NCBI GenBank assembly: GCA_011250595.1
Contig: JAANMP010000002.1
Span: 124,001-188,000, forward strand
Length of the DNA stretch: 64,000 nt
Direction of reading: 5' to 3'
Source: Bacillus sp. MM2020_1
GTDB lineage: Bacteria > Bacillota > Bacilli > Bacillales > Cytobacillaceae
This document shows, piece after piece, positions 33,332 to 41,510 of this stretch. The notes under the pieces were generated by a model. That model saw only the letters and a list, made by a program, of their open reading frames with translations, had not been told where the DNA came from and did no database searches. A program made the translations under genes and the position numbers. Position 1 is the stretch's first letter. Each line of letters opens with the position of its first letter.

Positions 33332-33796
33332 ATGATGTATCAAATCTCAAAGGAACCCATCGATATTCAAAGTGTCATTGATAAAGTTGTCCAGCGTGAA
33401 GCGGGCGCAATTACGTCGTTTATTGGAACCGTCCGTGAATTAACGAAGGGAAAGAAAACGTTATTCTTAATCTATGAAGCCTATGAAGCGATGGCTGTGA
33501 AAAAGCTAGAGCAGATTGGCCGGGAAATTGAACAGCGCTGGGAAGGCGCTTGCGTCGCTATCACCCACCGGGTTGGCCGCTTAGACATTACCGATGTAGC
33601 GGTCGTTATTGCCGTTTCAACGCCGCACCGTGCCGATGCATATGATGCCAACCGCTATGCGATTGAACGGATTAAGGAAATCGTCCCAATCTGGAAGAAA
33701 GAACATTGGGAAGAGGGCGAAGCGTGGATGGGCAATCAGCTTGAAACGGTCGCCTATCCGAGCGGTAAGCCTGAGGAGAGTGACTTAAATGAATAA
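33332..33796 (+). CDS. moaE: Molybdopterin synthase catalytic subunit MoaE
   Basis: 154 aa. With MoaD, converts precursor Z (cPMP) to molybdopterin. 'AGAITSFIGTVRELTKGKK', 'LIYEAYEAMAVKKLEQIG', 'HRVGRLDITDVAVVIAVSTPHRADAY' (in part) and 'VPIWKKEHWEEGEAWMG' carry the conserved Arg, His and Lys residues of the active site. AAAGAGGTG precedes the start; the end overlaps moaD by 8 bases. Confidence 0.94.
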   Translation: MMYQISKEPIDIQSVIDKVVQREAGAITSFIGTVRELTKGKKTLFLIYEAYEAMAVKKLEQIGREIEQRWEGACVAITHRVGRLDITDVAVVIAVSTPHRADAYDANRYAIERIKEIVPIWKKEHWEEGEAWMGNQLETVAYPSGKPEESDLNE

Positions 33797-34022
33797 GGTT
33801 CTATTTTTTGCTCATTTGCGTGATGCAGTTGGAGCAGAGTTTCTTTCCGTCGATGCTGGGGGGAAAACAGTGGCTGAGTTAAAGGCAGAGTTATCTGCTA
33901 AATATAACCTCCCGAAAATGGACACGGTGATGACGGCGGTCAATGAAGAGTTTGCCGCGAACGATGAAGTCATTCGTGATGGGGATGAAATTGCTTTTAT
34001 TCCGCCAGTAAGCGGAGGATGA
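33789..34022 (+). CDS. moaD: Molybdopterin synthase sulfur carrier subunit MoaD
   Basis: 77 aa ubiquitin-fold protein ending in the required Gly-Gly ('IPPVSGG'), which becomes a thiocarboxylate that donates sulfur to MoaE. 'VAELKAELSAKYNLP' and 'VNEEFAANDEVIRDGDEIAF' are typical. It is followed after 4 bp by moeB, its activating enzyme. Confidence 0.94.
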   Translation: MNKVLFFAHLRDAVGAEFLSVDAGGKTVAELKAELSAKYNLPKMDTVMTAVNEEFAANDEVIRDGDEIAFIPPVSGG

Positions 34023-34026
34023 TAGC

Positions 34027-35046
34027 ATGAACGAACGGTATTCACGGCAGATACTTTTTCCGGGGATTGGCAAGGAAGGACAAGCGAAAATTAGCAGCAA
34101 GCATGTGCTGATTATCGGTGCAGGGGCCTTAGGGTCAGGAAGTGCGGAGGTGTTGACCCGGGCCGGCGTTGGCAAAATTACGATCATTGACCGCGATTAT
34201 GTTGAGGCCAGCAACCTGCAGCGCCAGCAGCTCTATACAGAGGAAGATGTGGCTGAAAAGCTTCCGAAAGCGGCTGCAGCCGAAAAGCGTTTGCTCTCGA
34301 TCAATTCCGATGTTGAAGTAGTTTCGATCATCGGTGATGCTACACCTCAGTTGTTGGAAGAGCTGGTGGTGGGCGTTGATGTGATGATCGATGCAACCGA
34401 TAATTTTGAAACTCGAATGGCGATGAATGATGTCTCACAAAAATACAATGTTCCATGGATCTATGGGGCCTGTGTTGGCAGCTTTGGGATGACGTTTTCG
34501 ATGATTCCGGGGAAGACTCCTTGTTTAAATTGTCTGCTGCGTTCCATTCCGCTTCAGGGGATGACCTGTGATACGGGTGGAATTATTTCCCCGGCAGTAC
34601 AGATGGTAATTGCCCATCAGACTGCGGAAGCATTGAAGATGTTAGTCGAGGATTGGGACGCAGTGCGGACCTCCTTTGTCAGCTTTGATTTATGGAGAAA
34701 TCAGTACACAAGCTTGAAGATGTCGAAGGCCAAGTTTGCAGGCTGTTTGTCATGCGGTGAGGATCGGACCTATCCCTACCTCGATCATGAAAATATGACA
34801 AAGACGACAGTGCTGTGCGGCCGCGATACGGTCCAAATCCGTCCCTCATCAGTTGGTGAGATCTCATTGGAACGCCTGGCCGGTCAGCTTAGTTCGCTTG
34901 GTTATGTGGTCAAGGGCAATCCATATTTGGTGTCGGTCGAGATGGGCGAGGAAAGGATGGTTATCTTTCAAGATGGACGCGCCCTTATTCACGGGACTAA
35001 GGATTTGACCCATGCAAAGTCAGTTTACCAGCGGATCTTAGGATGA
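34027..35046 (+). CDS. moeB: ThiF/MoeB-family adenylyltransferase (MoaD activation)
   Basis: 339 aa. Adenylates the C-terminal glycine of MoaD (and perhaps ThiS). 'RYSRQILFPGIGKEGQAKI', the ATP loop 'IIGAGALGSGSAEVL', 'DRDYVEASNLQRQQLY', 'IDATDNFETRMAMND', and two zinc pairs 'CLNCLL' and 'CLSCGE' are all family marks. The last ~80 residues continue past the usual MoeB core, without a rhodanese motif. Last gene of the moe/moa cluster. Confidence 0.9.
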   Translation: MNERYSRQILFPGIGKEGQAKISSKHVLIIGAGALGSGSAEVLTRAGVGKITIIDRDYVEASNLQRQQLYTEEDVAEKLPKAAAAEKRLLSINSDVEVVSIIGDATPQLLEELVVGVDVMIDATDNFETRMAMNDVSQKYNVPWIYGACVGSFGMTFSMIPGKTPCLNCLLRSIPLQGMTCDTGGIISPAVQMVIAHQTAEALKMLVEDWDAVRTSFVSFDLWRNQYTSLKMSKAKFAGCLSCGEDRTYPYLDHENMTKTTVLCGRDTVQIRPSSVGEISLERLAGQLSSLGYVVKGNPYLVSVEMGEERMVIFQDGRALIHGTKDLTHAKSVYQRILG

Positions 35047-35084
35047 GTACCGTGCGCTGGACGCTGTATTTGGACAATAGAAGT

Positions 35085-35113
35085 AACCCGTACCTATTTC
35101 GGTACGGGTTTAT
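35085..35113. terminator. Bidirectional terminator between moeB and modB
   Basis: AACCCGTACC (35085-35094), loop TATTTC, GGTACGGGTT (35101-35110), then TTATTT. Lies between converging genes. Confidence 0.85.
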
Positions 35114-35126
35114 TTGCGAGTTATGG

Positions 35127-35789
35127 TTAGCTATTAGATTTTGAGAGATGTACGCAGACTAACATAATAAATGAAATGCCAATTATACTTAGTACCCATA
35201 ACCAAGCCAAGTGCATATTACCAGAGTCAATGGCAATATAGATAGCTGTGGGGATGGTTTGTGTTTTTCCGGGGATGTTTCCCGCAAACATAAGCGTGGC
35301 CCCAAATTCACCTAACGCTCGTGCAAAACTTAAAATTCCACCAGAAATAATTGACTTTAGTGAAAGTGGAATGGTCACTAAAAGAAATAGCTTGAATTCA
35401 TTCGCCCCATCTACTCGGGCTGCCCCCTCAATATCTTCATTAATGGCCTCAAATCCGGTCTTGGCGGATTGATACATAAGCGGGAACGCCACAATCGTGG
35501 ATGCAATGACGGCAGCCCACCAGGTAAACATAACGGGCTGTTTAAACAGCCATTCTATCAATTGTCCGATTGGGCTTTGTCTACCAAATAGAACGATTAA
35601 CAAAAAACCCACAACAGTCGGGGGTAATACTAATGGCAAAAGGAATAGGGTTTCAATGAAAACTTTCCCTGTGAATTTCGCATTCGCCATGACCTTCCCT
35701 AAAATTAACCCCATAATCAAGACAATGATACCTGAAGTGAAAGCAATCTCTATCGATAGTTTGACTGGAGCCCAAAAGTTGTCTGCCAT
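35127..35789 (-). CDS. modB: Molybdate ABC transporter permease ModB
   Basis: 220 aa with about five membrane segments and the ModB/CysT-type loop 'EDIEGAARVDGANEFKLFLL' that docks the ATPase; 'LPLVLPPTVVGFLLIVLFGR' is characteristic of ModB. It follows modA by 9 bp. No ModC ATPase gene lies nearby in this window, so the ATPase must be elsewhere or shared. Confidence 0.92.
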   Translation of the reverse strand: MADNFWAPVKLSIEIAFTSGIIVLIMGLILGKVMANAKFTGKVFIETLFLLPLVLPPTVVGFLLIVLFGRQSPIGQLIEWLFKQPVMFTWWAAVIASTIVAFPLMYQSAKTGFEAINEDIEGAARVDGANEFKLFLLVTIPLSLKSIISGGILSFARALGEFGATLMFAGNIPGKTQTIPTAIYIAIDSGNMHLAWLWVLSIIGISFIMLVCVHLSKSNS

Positions 35790-35798
35790 TGTACTATA

Positions 35799-36605
35799 TT
35801 ACAGTCCTTTAAATCCGTATTTTTTGAAAACTTCCATCGCTTCATTACTGTTTAGATATTCATAGAATAACATGGCTTCTTTTGGATGGCTACTAGCCTT
35901 GATGATTCCAACAGGATACACGATTGGAGTATGGGTCTTTTTATCAGCCGTTGCCGCAATTTCCACTTTATTTGAGGTTAATGCATCTGTTTTATAAACC
36001 ATTCCCGCATCAACATTTCCTGTTTCCACATATGTAAGCACTTGGCGTACATCCTTGGCATAGACGATTTTCCCTTCAACTGAGTTCCAAATCGTTAAGT
36101 TTCCTAGTACCTCTTTCGCATATTTACCTGCTGGGACAGATTCAGGAGTCCCAATCGAAAGCTTATCAGCTTTCGTAAGATCTTCAAACGTTTTAATTCC
36201 TTTTGTGGAGTCTTTTGGAACGACAAGGACAAGCTCATTACCAACCAAATCGATCCCATTTTTCTTTTCAATAAGACCATCTATCACTAATTGATCGAAT
36301 TTATCTTCTGCTGCAGAAAAGAAGAGATCGACAGGTGCTCCTTGTGAAATTTGCTGTTGCAACGCTCCGGAAGCTCCAAAGTTATAATTAATTTTTAGAT
36401 TACCATGTTCTTTATTAAAATTTGATGTAATTTCAGTCAATGCGTCTTGCAAACTTGCCGCTGCTGATATCGTCAATTCGACGTTCTTTTCAGGGGCCGC
36501 TTGTTTTTTCTCTATCGGCCTTTTACTTTGTTCATTAGCTGAACACCCTGTAAAGACAAGTAAAAACAATAACATCGTTAAAAATAATTGATAACTTTTT
36601 TTCAA
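35799..36605 (-). CDS. modA: Molybdate-binding lipoprotein ModA
   Basis: 268 aa. Lipobox 'LLVFTGCSAN' near residue 20 anchors it to the outer membrane face. 'LTISAAASLQDALTEITSNF', 'NYNFGASGALQQQISQGAPV' and 'DLFFSAAEDKFDQL' carry the Ser and backbone contacts for the oxyanion; 'VDAGMVYKTDAL' holds the conserved Tyr. The start is a TTG with AAGGAG 11 bases upstream. A long inverted repeat sits immediately before that site. Operon modA-modB. Confidence 0.93.
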   Translation of the reverse strand: MKKSYQLFLTMLLFLLVFTGCSANEQSKRPIEKKQAAPEKNVELTISAAASLQDALTEITSNFNKEHGNLKINYNFGASGALQQQISQGAPVDLFFSAAEDKFDQLVIDGLIEKKNGIDLVGNELVLVVPKDSTKGIKTFEDLTKADKLSIGTPESVPAGKYAKEVLGNLTIWNSVEGKIVYAKDVRQVLTYVETGNVDAGMVYKTDALTSNKVEIAATADKKTHTPIVYPVGIIKASSHPKEAMLFYEYLNSNEAMEVFKKYGFKGL

Positions 36606-36620
36606 TTTGTCTCTCTCTCC

Positions 36621-36656
36621 TTATAATTAGTTATATCTAATTATAACTAATTATAA
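36621..36656. promoter_or_regulatory. Operator-like perfect inverted repeat before modA
   Basis: TTATAATTAGTTATA (36621-36635), spacer TCTAAT, TATAACTAATTATAA (36642-36656). The 15-bp arms are perfect. It lies 16 bp before the modA start and within the modA leader or promoter; the divergent regulator gene starts 95 bp away. Likely the binding site of that regulator; no T run. Confidence 0.65.
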
Positions 36657-36751
36657 TTGGTTGTGATATGAAGAAAATCACAAAATGCAATTTTAGTAAG
36701 AATATGCTTATTAAAAAATAATAAGATACAATAGAAGGAGGAGGGATGGAC

Positions 36752-37687
36752 ATGTCAAAGGAGATTTCCTATACGATTGAAGAAGTATCGCAGCTATTAA
36801 AGGTCTCGAAACTAACCATATATGATTTGATAAAAAAAGGGGAAATTCCTGTATTCCGTGTGGGAAGACAGATGCGGATGGATGCAAAGGATTTGGATAA
36901 TTACATATCTAATAATAAGACAAATCAGGGCACGACTCCTCCTGCCCAAGAATTGCATCAACAAAGAATGGAACCAAGGGCATCCAAAAACATTGTCATT
37001 AGTGGCCAAGACATTATTCTAGATATCCTAGGTAAACACATTGAGAAATCTTCCACCTATAAAGCCTTACGTTCCTATTCAGGAAGTTTAAACAGCCTCA
37101 TTTCTTTATACAATGGAGAATGTGAAATAGTTAGCTTACATATGTTTGATGGAGATACAGGGGAATACAATCTACCTTATGTAAAAAAGATTTTGGTAGG
37201 CTATTCATATATTTTAATCAATCTTGTTTCAAGAAAAGCAGGTTTTTATGTTCAAAAAGGAAACCCGCTCCACATCACATCTTGGGCTGATTTAAATCAA
37301 GAGGATGTAAAAATCATCAATCGAGAGAAAGGGTCGGGTGCAAGGATCCTTCTCGATGAACAGCTTAGAATACACAATATTTCTTCTAAGAATATAAATG
37401 GGTATGAGCACGAAGAGACGAATCATTTAAGTGTTGCTTCTGCCGTCTCTACTGGGATCGCAGATGTGGGAGTGGGAATTGAAAAGGCTGCTAAGATCGT
37501 TGGAATAGACTTTGTTCCGTTAATAACGGAACGTTACGATCTAGTTATTTTAAAAACACCTGAAAATGAAAAACTGATACAAATTGTAAAGGAAACTTTA
37601 TCTTCTCAGCTGTTTCAATCAGAAATAAACTCTTTGGGTGATTATGAAATTTCTCAAACAGGATCCATTATTTATGAGACTTTTTAA
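36752..37687 (+). CDS. Molybdate-type regulator: excisionase-like HTH plus binding-protein domain
   Basis: About 311 aa. Residues 5-50 are a MerR/excisionase-type helix-turn-helix ('YTIEEVSQLLKVSKLTIYDL' to 'MDAKDLDNYI'). After a Gln/Pro-rich linker, residues about 82-305 form a binding-protein-like domain that aligns with the C-terminus of the MoeA fusion: 'GEYNLPYV', 'QKGNPLHI', 'NREKGSGARILLDEQL', 'GIDFVPLITERYDLVI'. Divergent from modAB with an inverted repeat between, so the simplest model is a cytoplasmic molybdate or tungstate sensor controlling modAB. This replaces the ModE design of proteobacteria. Start 36752 chosen for spacing from GGAGGAGGG; 36746 is possible. Confidence 0.82.
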   Translation: MSKEISYTIEEVSQLLKVSKLTIYDLIKKGEIPVFRVGRQMRMDAKDLDNYISNNKTNQGTTPPAQELHQQRMEPRASKNIVISGQDIILDILGKHIEKSSTYKALRSYSGSLNSLISLYNGECEIVSLHMFDGDTGEYNLPYVKKILVGYSYILINLVSRKAGFYVQKGNPLHITSWADLNQEDVKIINREKGSGARILLDEQLRIHNISSKNINGYEHEETNHLSVASAVSTGIADVGVGIEKAAKIVGIDFVPLITERYDLVILKTPENEKLIQIVKETLSSQLFQSEINSLGDYEISQTGSIIYETF

Positions 37688-37727
37688 AAAGGAAATTCTC
37701 AGGTTATTGATATGACAAAATCTGACT

Positions 37728-37743
37728 TGTTTCACGTGGAACA
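37728..37743 (-). other. parS: parS chromosome-partition site
   Basis: TGTTTCACGTGGAACA; the complement, TGTTCCACGTGAAACA, fits the ParB/Spo0J consensus TGTTNCACGTGAAACA at every position. Intergenic. In Bacillus such sites cluster around the replication origin and load ParB and SMC. Confidence 0.88.
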
Positions 37744-37846
37744 GTGGATTTTGTCGAGAGTCCTAACGAATGGTTTGATTTTTCGTAAAAGGAGTCGTAC
37801 TCGTGTATTATGAGATAATAGTCGAAAATAGAGAGGTAATTTCAAA

Positions 37847-38167
37847 ATGAATATATCCGTCCAAAAACTATTAACGAAAATAGAAGCAGAATTGAAGCTG
37901 GCGAAAAGCAGCACCAAGGAAGAAAGCTTGCGAGAAAAAGTCTATTCTATTAAAATATTATGCGAGTTGCTGCTAGACGAAAAACCGTCACCGACAAGCG
38001 AGGTTCCGGTGGCTCCCACGCCTTCGGTTCAACCAGCCATCTCCTTTCAGGCTTACCAACAGCCTGTCATGAGCCAGCCAATCATTCAACAAACACCAAC
38101 ATTACAACAGCCGAAAAAACTAGACATGGAAAACGAAGCCAACGGGGATTCATTGTTTGATTTTTAA
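37847..38167 (+). CDS. ywdI: YwdI-family protein (DUF5327)
   Basis: 106 aa, soluble. N-terminal helix pair 'QKLLTKIEAELKLAKSSTKE' and 'YSIKILCELLLDEK', then a Pro/Gln-rich variable stretch and a conserved acidic end 'NGDSLFDF'. Same place as B. subtilis ywdI beside ywdK and gerQ. Function unknown. Confidence 0.82.
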   Translation: MNISVQKLLTKIEAELKLAKSSTKEESLREKVYSIKILCELLLDEKPSPTSEVPVAPTPSVQPAISFQAYQQPVMSQPIIQQTPTLQQPKKLDMENEANGDSLFDF

Positions 38168-38206
38168 CAAAAGGCTAAATTAAGGCACATTGTTGATTCA
38201 ACCACT

Positions 38207-38253
38207 CTGTTGATTGAAGCGGAAAGCGAAGCGCCTGGAGCGGGAATCAACAG
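38207..38253 (+). repeat. Short derivative of the palindromic repeat
   Basis: 47 bp: CTGTTGATT, then GGAAAGCGAAGCGCC, ending AATCAACAG. Same termini as the 133-bp copies at 19616 and 20078 with the middle missing. Confidence 0.8.
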
Positions 38254-38291
38254 ACCATTAAACAGAGCTAAAAAATAGGGGGAATTTTTAG

Positions 38292-38666
38292 ATGAAAGCT
38301 TTTATAATAGTTGGTGCGATCAACGCCTTCATAGCGGTTGCGCTTGGGGCCTTTGGTGCCCATGGATTAAAGGATAAACTGGATGCCTATTATTTGGATA
38401 TTTGGAAAACGGGTGTCACCTATCAAATGTTCCACGCCATCGGGATATTGATAATTGGCCTCTTAATCGGGAAAGTAGCCGCTGCCAGCCCGCAATTTAC
38501 CTGGGCAGGATGGCTGATGCTGGCCGGTATTATCTTCTTTAGCGGCAGTTTATATGTATTAAGCTTAACAAAGATTGGTATCTTAGGGGCGATCACACCA
38601 ATTGGCGGTGTCTGCTTCTTAGCAGCCTGGATTCTAATTGTTGTTGGCGCAGTTAAACATTTGTAA
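38292..38666 (+). CDS. ywdK: DUF423 membrane protein YwdK
   Basis: 124 aa with four membrane helices. 'ALGAFGAHGLKDKL', 'TGVTYQMFHAIGIL' and 'ITPIGGVCFLAAW' are DUF423 hallmarks. Function unknown; position next to gerQ and ywdI is conserved in Bacillus. Confidence 0.9.
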   Translation: MKAFIIVGAINAFIAVALGAFGAHGLKDKLDAYYLDIWKTGVTYQMFHAIGILIIGLLIGKVAAASPQFTWAGWLMLAGIIFFSGSLYVLSLTKIGILGAITPIGGVCFLAAWILIVVGAVKHL

Positions 38667-38711
38667 TTACTTTATGGCATTGGGAGGGGTTCCCGGTGTC
38701 TTTTTTTATCG

Positions 38712-38748
38712 AAAAACAAAAACACCAATTGGCGCACAATTGGTGTTT
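38712..38748 (-). terminator. Terminator of gerQ
   Basis: AAACACCAATTG (38720-38731) with CAATTGGTGTTT (38737-38748); on the minus strand it is followed by TTGTTTTTC. Confidence 0.8.
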
Positions 38749-38760
38749 GCTTGATATGAT

Positions 38761-39240
38761 TTATCTAGGCGGGTAAGTAGCTAACGGTGGAGCACTGCCA
38801 TATGGATATTCATACTCAATTTCTTCCGAAAATTGGACGTAGTCGACTGCGACCATTGGGATCAGGTACCTTGCCCCGGATTGTGGATCGCTCAAGATGA
38901 CATGATCTCTTCCTGCCGCTTCAATAATTCCTTTAAATTCCTTCGCATTCCATTGATTGTTTCCTTCAAAAGTGGCAAAGACAGTTACCAATTTCCCCTT
39001 ATTTAACCGTAAGATATTTTCGATGTACGACTGCTCAATTGGCAGCATGCCAGGTGCTTGCGGTGCCGGTGCTGAAGGCGATCCTGATCCTGCCCCGGCC
39101 GGTGGGAATTGCGGAAATCCTTGTGCACCAGGTGCCGGATAAAAACTTTGCCCGCCCCCCTGCACCCTTGGATCTCCTTGCTGTTGCCCAGATGCTCCCG
39201 GATAAGGCTGAAATCCCTGTGGATTGTAATATTGATTCAT
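38761..39240 (-). CDS. gerQ: Spore coat protein GerQ
   Basis: 159 aa from the ATG at 39240, with AGGAGGG before it; the longer frame has no site. The N-terminal half is Gly/Pro/Gln-rich ('YNPQGFQPYPGASGQQQGD'); the C-terminal half 'QSYIENILRLNKGKLVTVFA' and 'GRDHVILSDPQSGARYLIPM' is the conserved GerQ domain. In B. subtilis GerQ is a coat protein crosslinked by transglutaminase Tgl and needed to hold the lytic enzyme CwlJ for germination. Made in the mother cell. Confidence 0.93.
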   Translation of the reverse strand: MNQYYNPQGFQPYPGASGQQQGDPRVQGGGQSFYPAPGAQGFPQFPPAGAGSGSPSAPAPQAPGMLPIEQSYIENILRLNKGKLVTVFATFEGNNQWNAKEFKGIIEAAGRDHVILSDPQSGARYLIPMVAVDYVQFSEEIEYEYPYGSAPPLATYPPR

Positions 39241-39435
39241 CTTTTTCCCTCCTAAAAAATGAATAAAACGAGTGGCCCAACAACCTATTAATACTCCCTG
39301 CAACCCAAATATGTTCCAACGGGGAAATATAAACTTTTCTGTATTTGAGAGTAGTGGAGTTCTTTCTTAGACTCGCTGTTTAAATAGTATGAGCACAAGG
39401 GGAGGAATATGACTAGCTAACCGGGAAGAACAGAA

Positions 39436-39466
39436 AAAAGTCCCCAGCTGAAAACTGAGAACTTTT
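39436..39466 (-). terminator. Terminator of hemQ
   Basis: AAAAGTCCCCAG (39436-39447) with CTGAGAACTTTT (39455-39466), 12 pairs including G-U, T run on the minus strand. Confidence 0.8.
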
Positions 39467-39473
39467 AAAAAAA

Positions 39474-40217
39474 TTATACATGAAGGAAACTAGCGATCCG
39501 TTCTTCCTCTAAGATGTTGCCAACAAAGAAGGAGCCGAATTCTCCGTATCTAGCACTTACCTCATCAAAACGCATTTCATAGACAAGCTTTTTAAACTGA
39601 AGGACATCCTCCGCAAACAAGGTGACGCCCCATTCATAATCATCAAAACCAACCGAACCAGTGATGATTTGCTTTACCTTACCAGCGTATGTACGGCCAA
39701 TCATTCCGTGGCTGCGCATCAAACTTTTACGATCTTCCATCGGCAGCATGTACCAATTATCGTTGCCCTCGCGTTTCTTATCCATTGGATAGAAACAGAC
39801 ATATTTGGTTTTAGGCAGCGTCGGGTACAGACGAGCTAAAATTTGCGGATTTTGGTAAGGGTCCTCACCTTCAGGCAAGTAGTTACTTAGCTCAACAACC
39901 GAAACATAAGAATGGGCAGGCACGGTGAATTCGGCCAATCTTGTTTTATTGAATTCGGTTTCAATTTGGTTCAGTTCATCCATCGTCGGACGAAGAATCA
40001 TCATCATAAAATCGGCTTTTTGCCCAACAATTGTATATAAAGCATGGCTGCCTTCTTTACGTTCCTGAGTCGCATTCCACTTCTCAACTAGACTTAAAAA
40101 CTCGTGGATAGCTTCCTCTCGCTCATCACTAGGGAGCATTTTCCAAGTTGTCCAATCAACGGTACGGAAATCATGGAGGCAATACCAGCCATCAAGCGTT
40201 ACTGCTGCTTCACTCAT
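39474..40217 (-). CDS. hemQ: Coproheme decarboxylase HemQ (ChdC)
   Basis: 247 aa, last step of coproporphyrin-dependent heme synthesis: converts coproheme III to protoheme with peroxide. '[14 protein letters not shown]', '[17 protein letters not shown]' (contains the key Tyr/Lys region), '[20 protein letters not shown]' with the proximal His, and '[18 protein letters not shown]'. Start at 40217 has AGGAGTG before it; an upstream extension of 14 codons has none. Conserved between gerQ and pta. Confidence 0.94.
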   Translation of the reverse strand: MSEAAVTLDGWYCLHDFRTVDWTTWKMLPSDEREEAIHEFLSLVEKWNATQERKEGSHALYTIVGQKADFMMMILRPTMDELNQIETEFNKTRLAEFTVPAHSYVSVVELSNYLPEGEDPYQNPQILARLYPTLPKTKYVCFYPMDKKREGNDNWYMLPMEDRKSLMRSHGMIGRTYAGKVKQIITGSVGFDDYEWGVTLFAEDVLQFKKLVYEMRFDEVSARYGEFGSFFVGNILEEERIASFLHV

Positions 40218-40403
40218 TATAATCACTCCTAAATAATCATTCTTCTTATTTACATTCATTACTATATCATAGTTTGACCCAGTGGCGCGCGAATAAACCT
40301 TCCGAAACCGACTAATGGATATTTTTATTATTAAAAGTAAATCATAAACTTTAGCCTGTAATTTTTTGAAAAAATAAACTTTTAGCCGCTGTGAGTGATA
40401 TCC

Positions 40404-40431
40404 TTGAAATTTAAAAACGGTAAAGTATGCT
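40404..40431 (+). promoter_or_regulatory. Candidate sigma-A promoter of pta
   Basis: TTGAAA (40404-40409), 16 bp, TATGCT (40426-40431). A TGTGA half site at 40390-40394 lies just before it, at a place where an Fnr-type protein could act (about -40.5), but the second half site is poor. Confidence 0.5.
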
Positions 40432-40465
40432 AATGAAGTAGGTTTATTAAGGGAGGATTATTGTC

Positions 40466-41437
40466 GTGAGTGATTTATTTGAAGGATTGAAGCAAAAAGT
40501 TTCTGGACGTGATTTGAAGATTGTTTTTCCAGAAGGATTAGACGAACGGATTGTCAGAGCTGCAGGCCGTTTAGCTGCAGAGAAATTAATGACACCGATC
40601 TTGATTGGCAACATCGAACAGGTTCAGGCCAAAGCAGCTGAGGTTGGCGTATCGCTCGATGATGCAGAAATTTATGACCCTGCGAGCTATGCAGGCATGG
40701 ACGAACTTGTGGCAGCGTTTGTGGACCGCCGCAAGGGGAAAGCAACCGAAGAGGATGCCCGCAAAATCTTGCTTGATGAAAACTATTTCGGCACGATGCT
40801 TGTGTATTTAAATAAAGCACACGGTCTTGTCAGCGGTGCGGCCCACTCGACTGCGGATACGGTACGCCCTGCCTTGCAAATCATCAAAACAAAAGAAGGC
40901 GTCAAGAAGACGTCTGGTGTGTTCATCATGGTTCGTGAGGTTGAAAAGTATGTGTTCGCTGATTGTGCGATTAATATTGCACCGGACAGTAATGATTTAG
41001 CTGAAATTGCGATTGAAAGTGCAAAGACAGCTAACATGTTTGATATCGAGCCGCGCATTGCGATGCTTAGTTTTTCAACAAAGGGTTCCGCTAAATCGCC
41101 GGAAACAGAACGGGTGGCAGCGGCAGTGGAAGAAGCGAAGCGCCGTGACTCATCGCTTGTATTGGACGGAGAGTTTCAGTTTGATGCAGCATTTGTTCCT
41201 TCGGTTGCTAAAAGTAAGGCACCAGATTCACCGCTGCAAGGCGATGCGAATGTGTTCATTTTCCCTAGCCTTGAAGCAGGAAATATCGGTTATAAAATTG
41301 CTCAGCGCTTAGGTGGCTTTGAAGCGGTCGGACCGATCCTGCAGGGCTTAAACGCACCAGTAAATGATTTATCGCGCGGTTGTAACGAAGAAGACGTCTA
41401 CAAACTGGCGTTAATTACAGCAGCACAAGGGTTATAA
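40466..41437 (+). CDS. pta: Phosphate acetyltransferase Pta
   Basis: 323 aa short-form enzyme, acetyl-CoA + phosphate to acetyl phosphate, for acetate overflow and anaerobic ATP gain with AckA. 'KIVFPEGLDERIVRAAGRLA', 'NYFGTMLVYLNKAHGLVSGA' , 'PRIAMLSFSTKGSAKSPETE' and 'LQGLNAPVNDLSRGCNEEDV' are conserved. GTG start with GGGAGGA upstream. Monocistronic, with a terminator. Confidence 0.96.
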   Translation: MSDLFEGLKQKVSGRDLKIVFPEGLDERIVRAAGRLAAEKLMTPILIGNIEQVQAKAAEVGVSLDDAEIYDPASYAGMDELVAAFVDRRKGKATEEDARKILLDENYFGTMLVYLNKAHGLVSGAAHSTADTVRPALQIIKTKEGVKKTSGVFIMVREVEKYVFADCAINIAPDSNDLAEIAIESAKTANMFDIEPRIAMLSFSTKGSAKSPETERVAAAVEEAKRRDSSLVLDGEFQFDAAFVPSVAKSKAPDSPLQGDANVFIFPSLEAGNIGYKIAQRLGGFEAVGPILQGLNAPVNDLSRGCNEEDVYKLALITAAQGL

Positions 41438-41451
41438 GAGTTTTGAGAGGG

Positions 41452-41485
41452 GCCGGTCCGCGGTTATGGTGGACTGGCTTTTTTT
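41452..41485 (+). terminator. Terminator of pta
   Basis: GCCGGTCC (41452-41459) with GGACTGGC (41471-41478) and seven T. Confidence 0.85.
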
Positions 41486-41510
41486 ATGACGATGAATTAG
41501 AGATGTGGGT

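Noticed and set aside
35047-35084. A fourth family A repeat after moeB (GCGCTGGACGCTG...TTGGACA)
   Set aside because: Only the last ~20 bases resemble the repeat end; too degenerate to call.
37732-37917. Minus-strand 61-aa ORF over the parS site
   Set aside because: No ribosome site, no recognisable domain, antisense to the start of ywdI.
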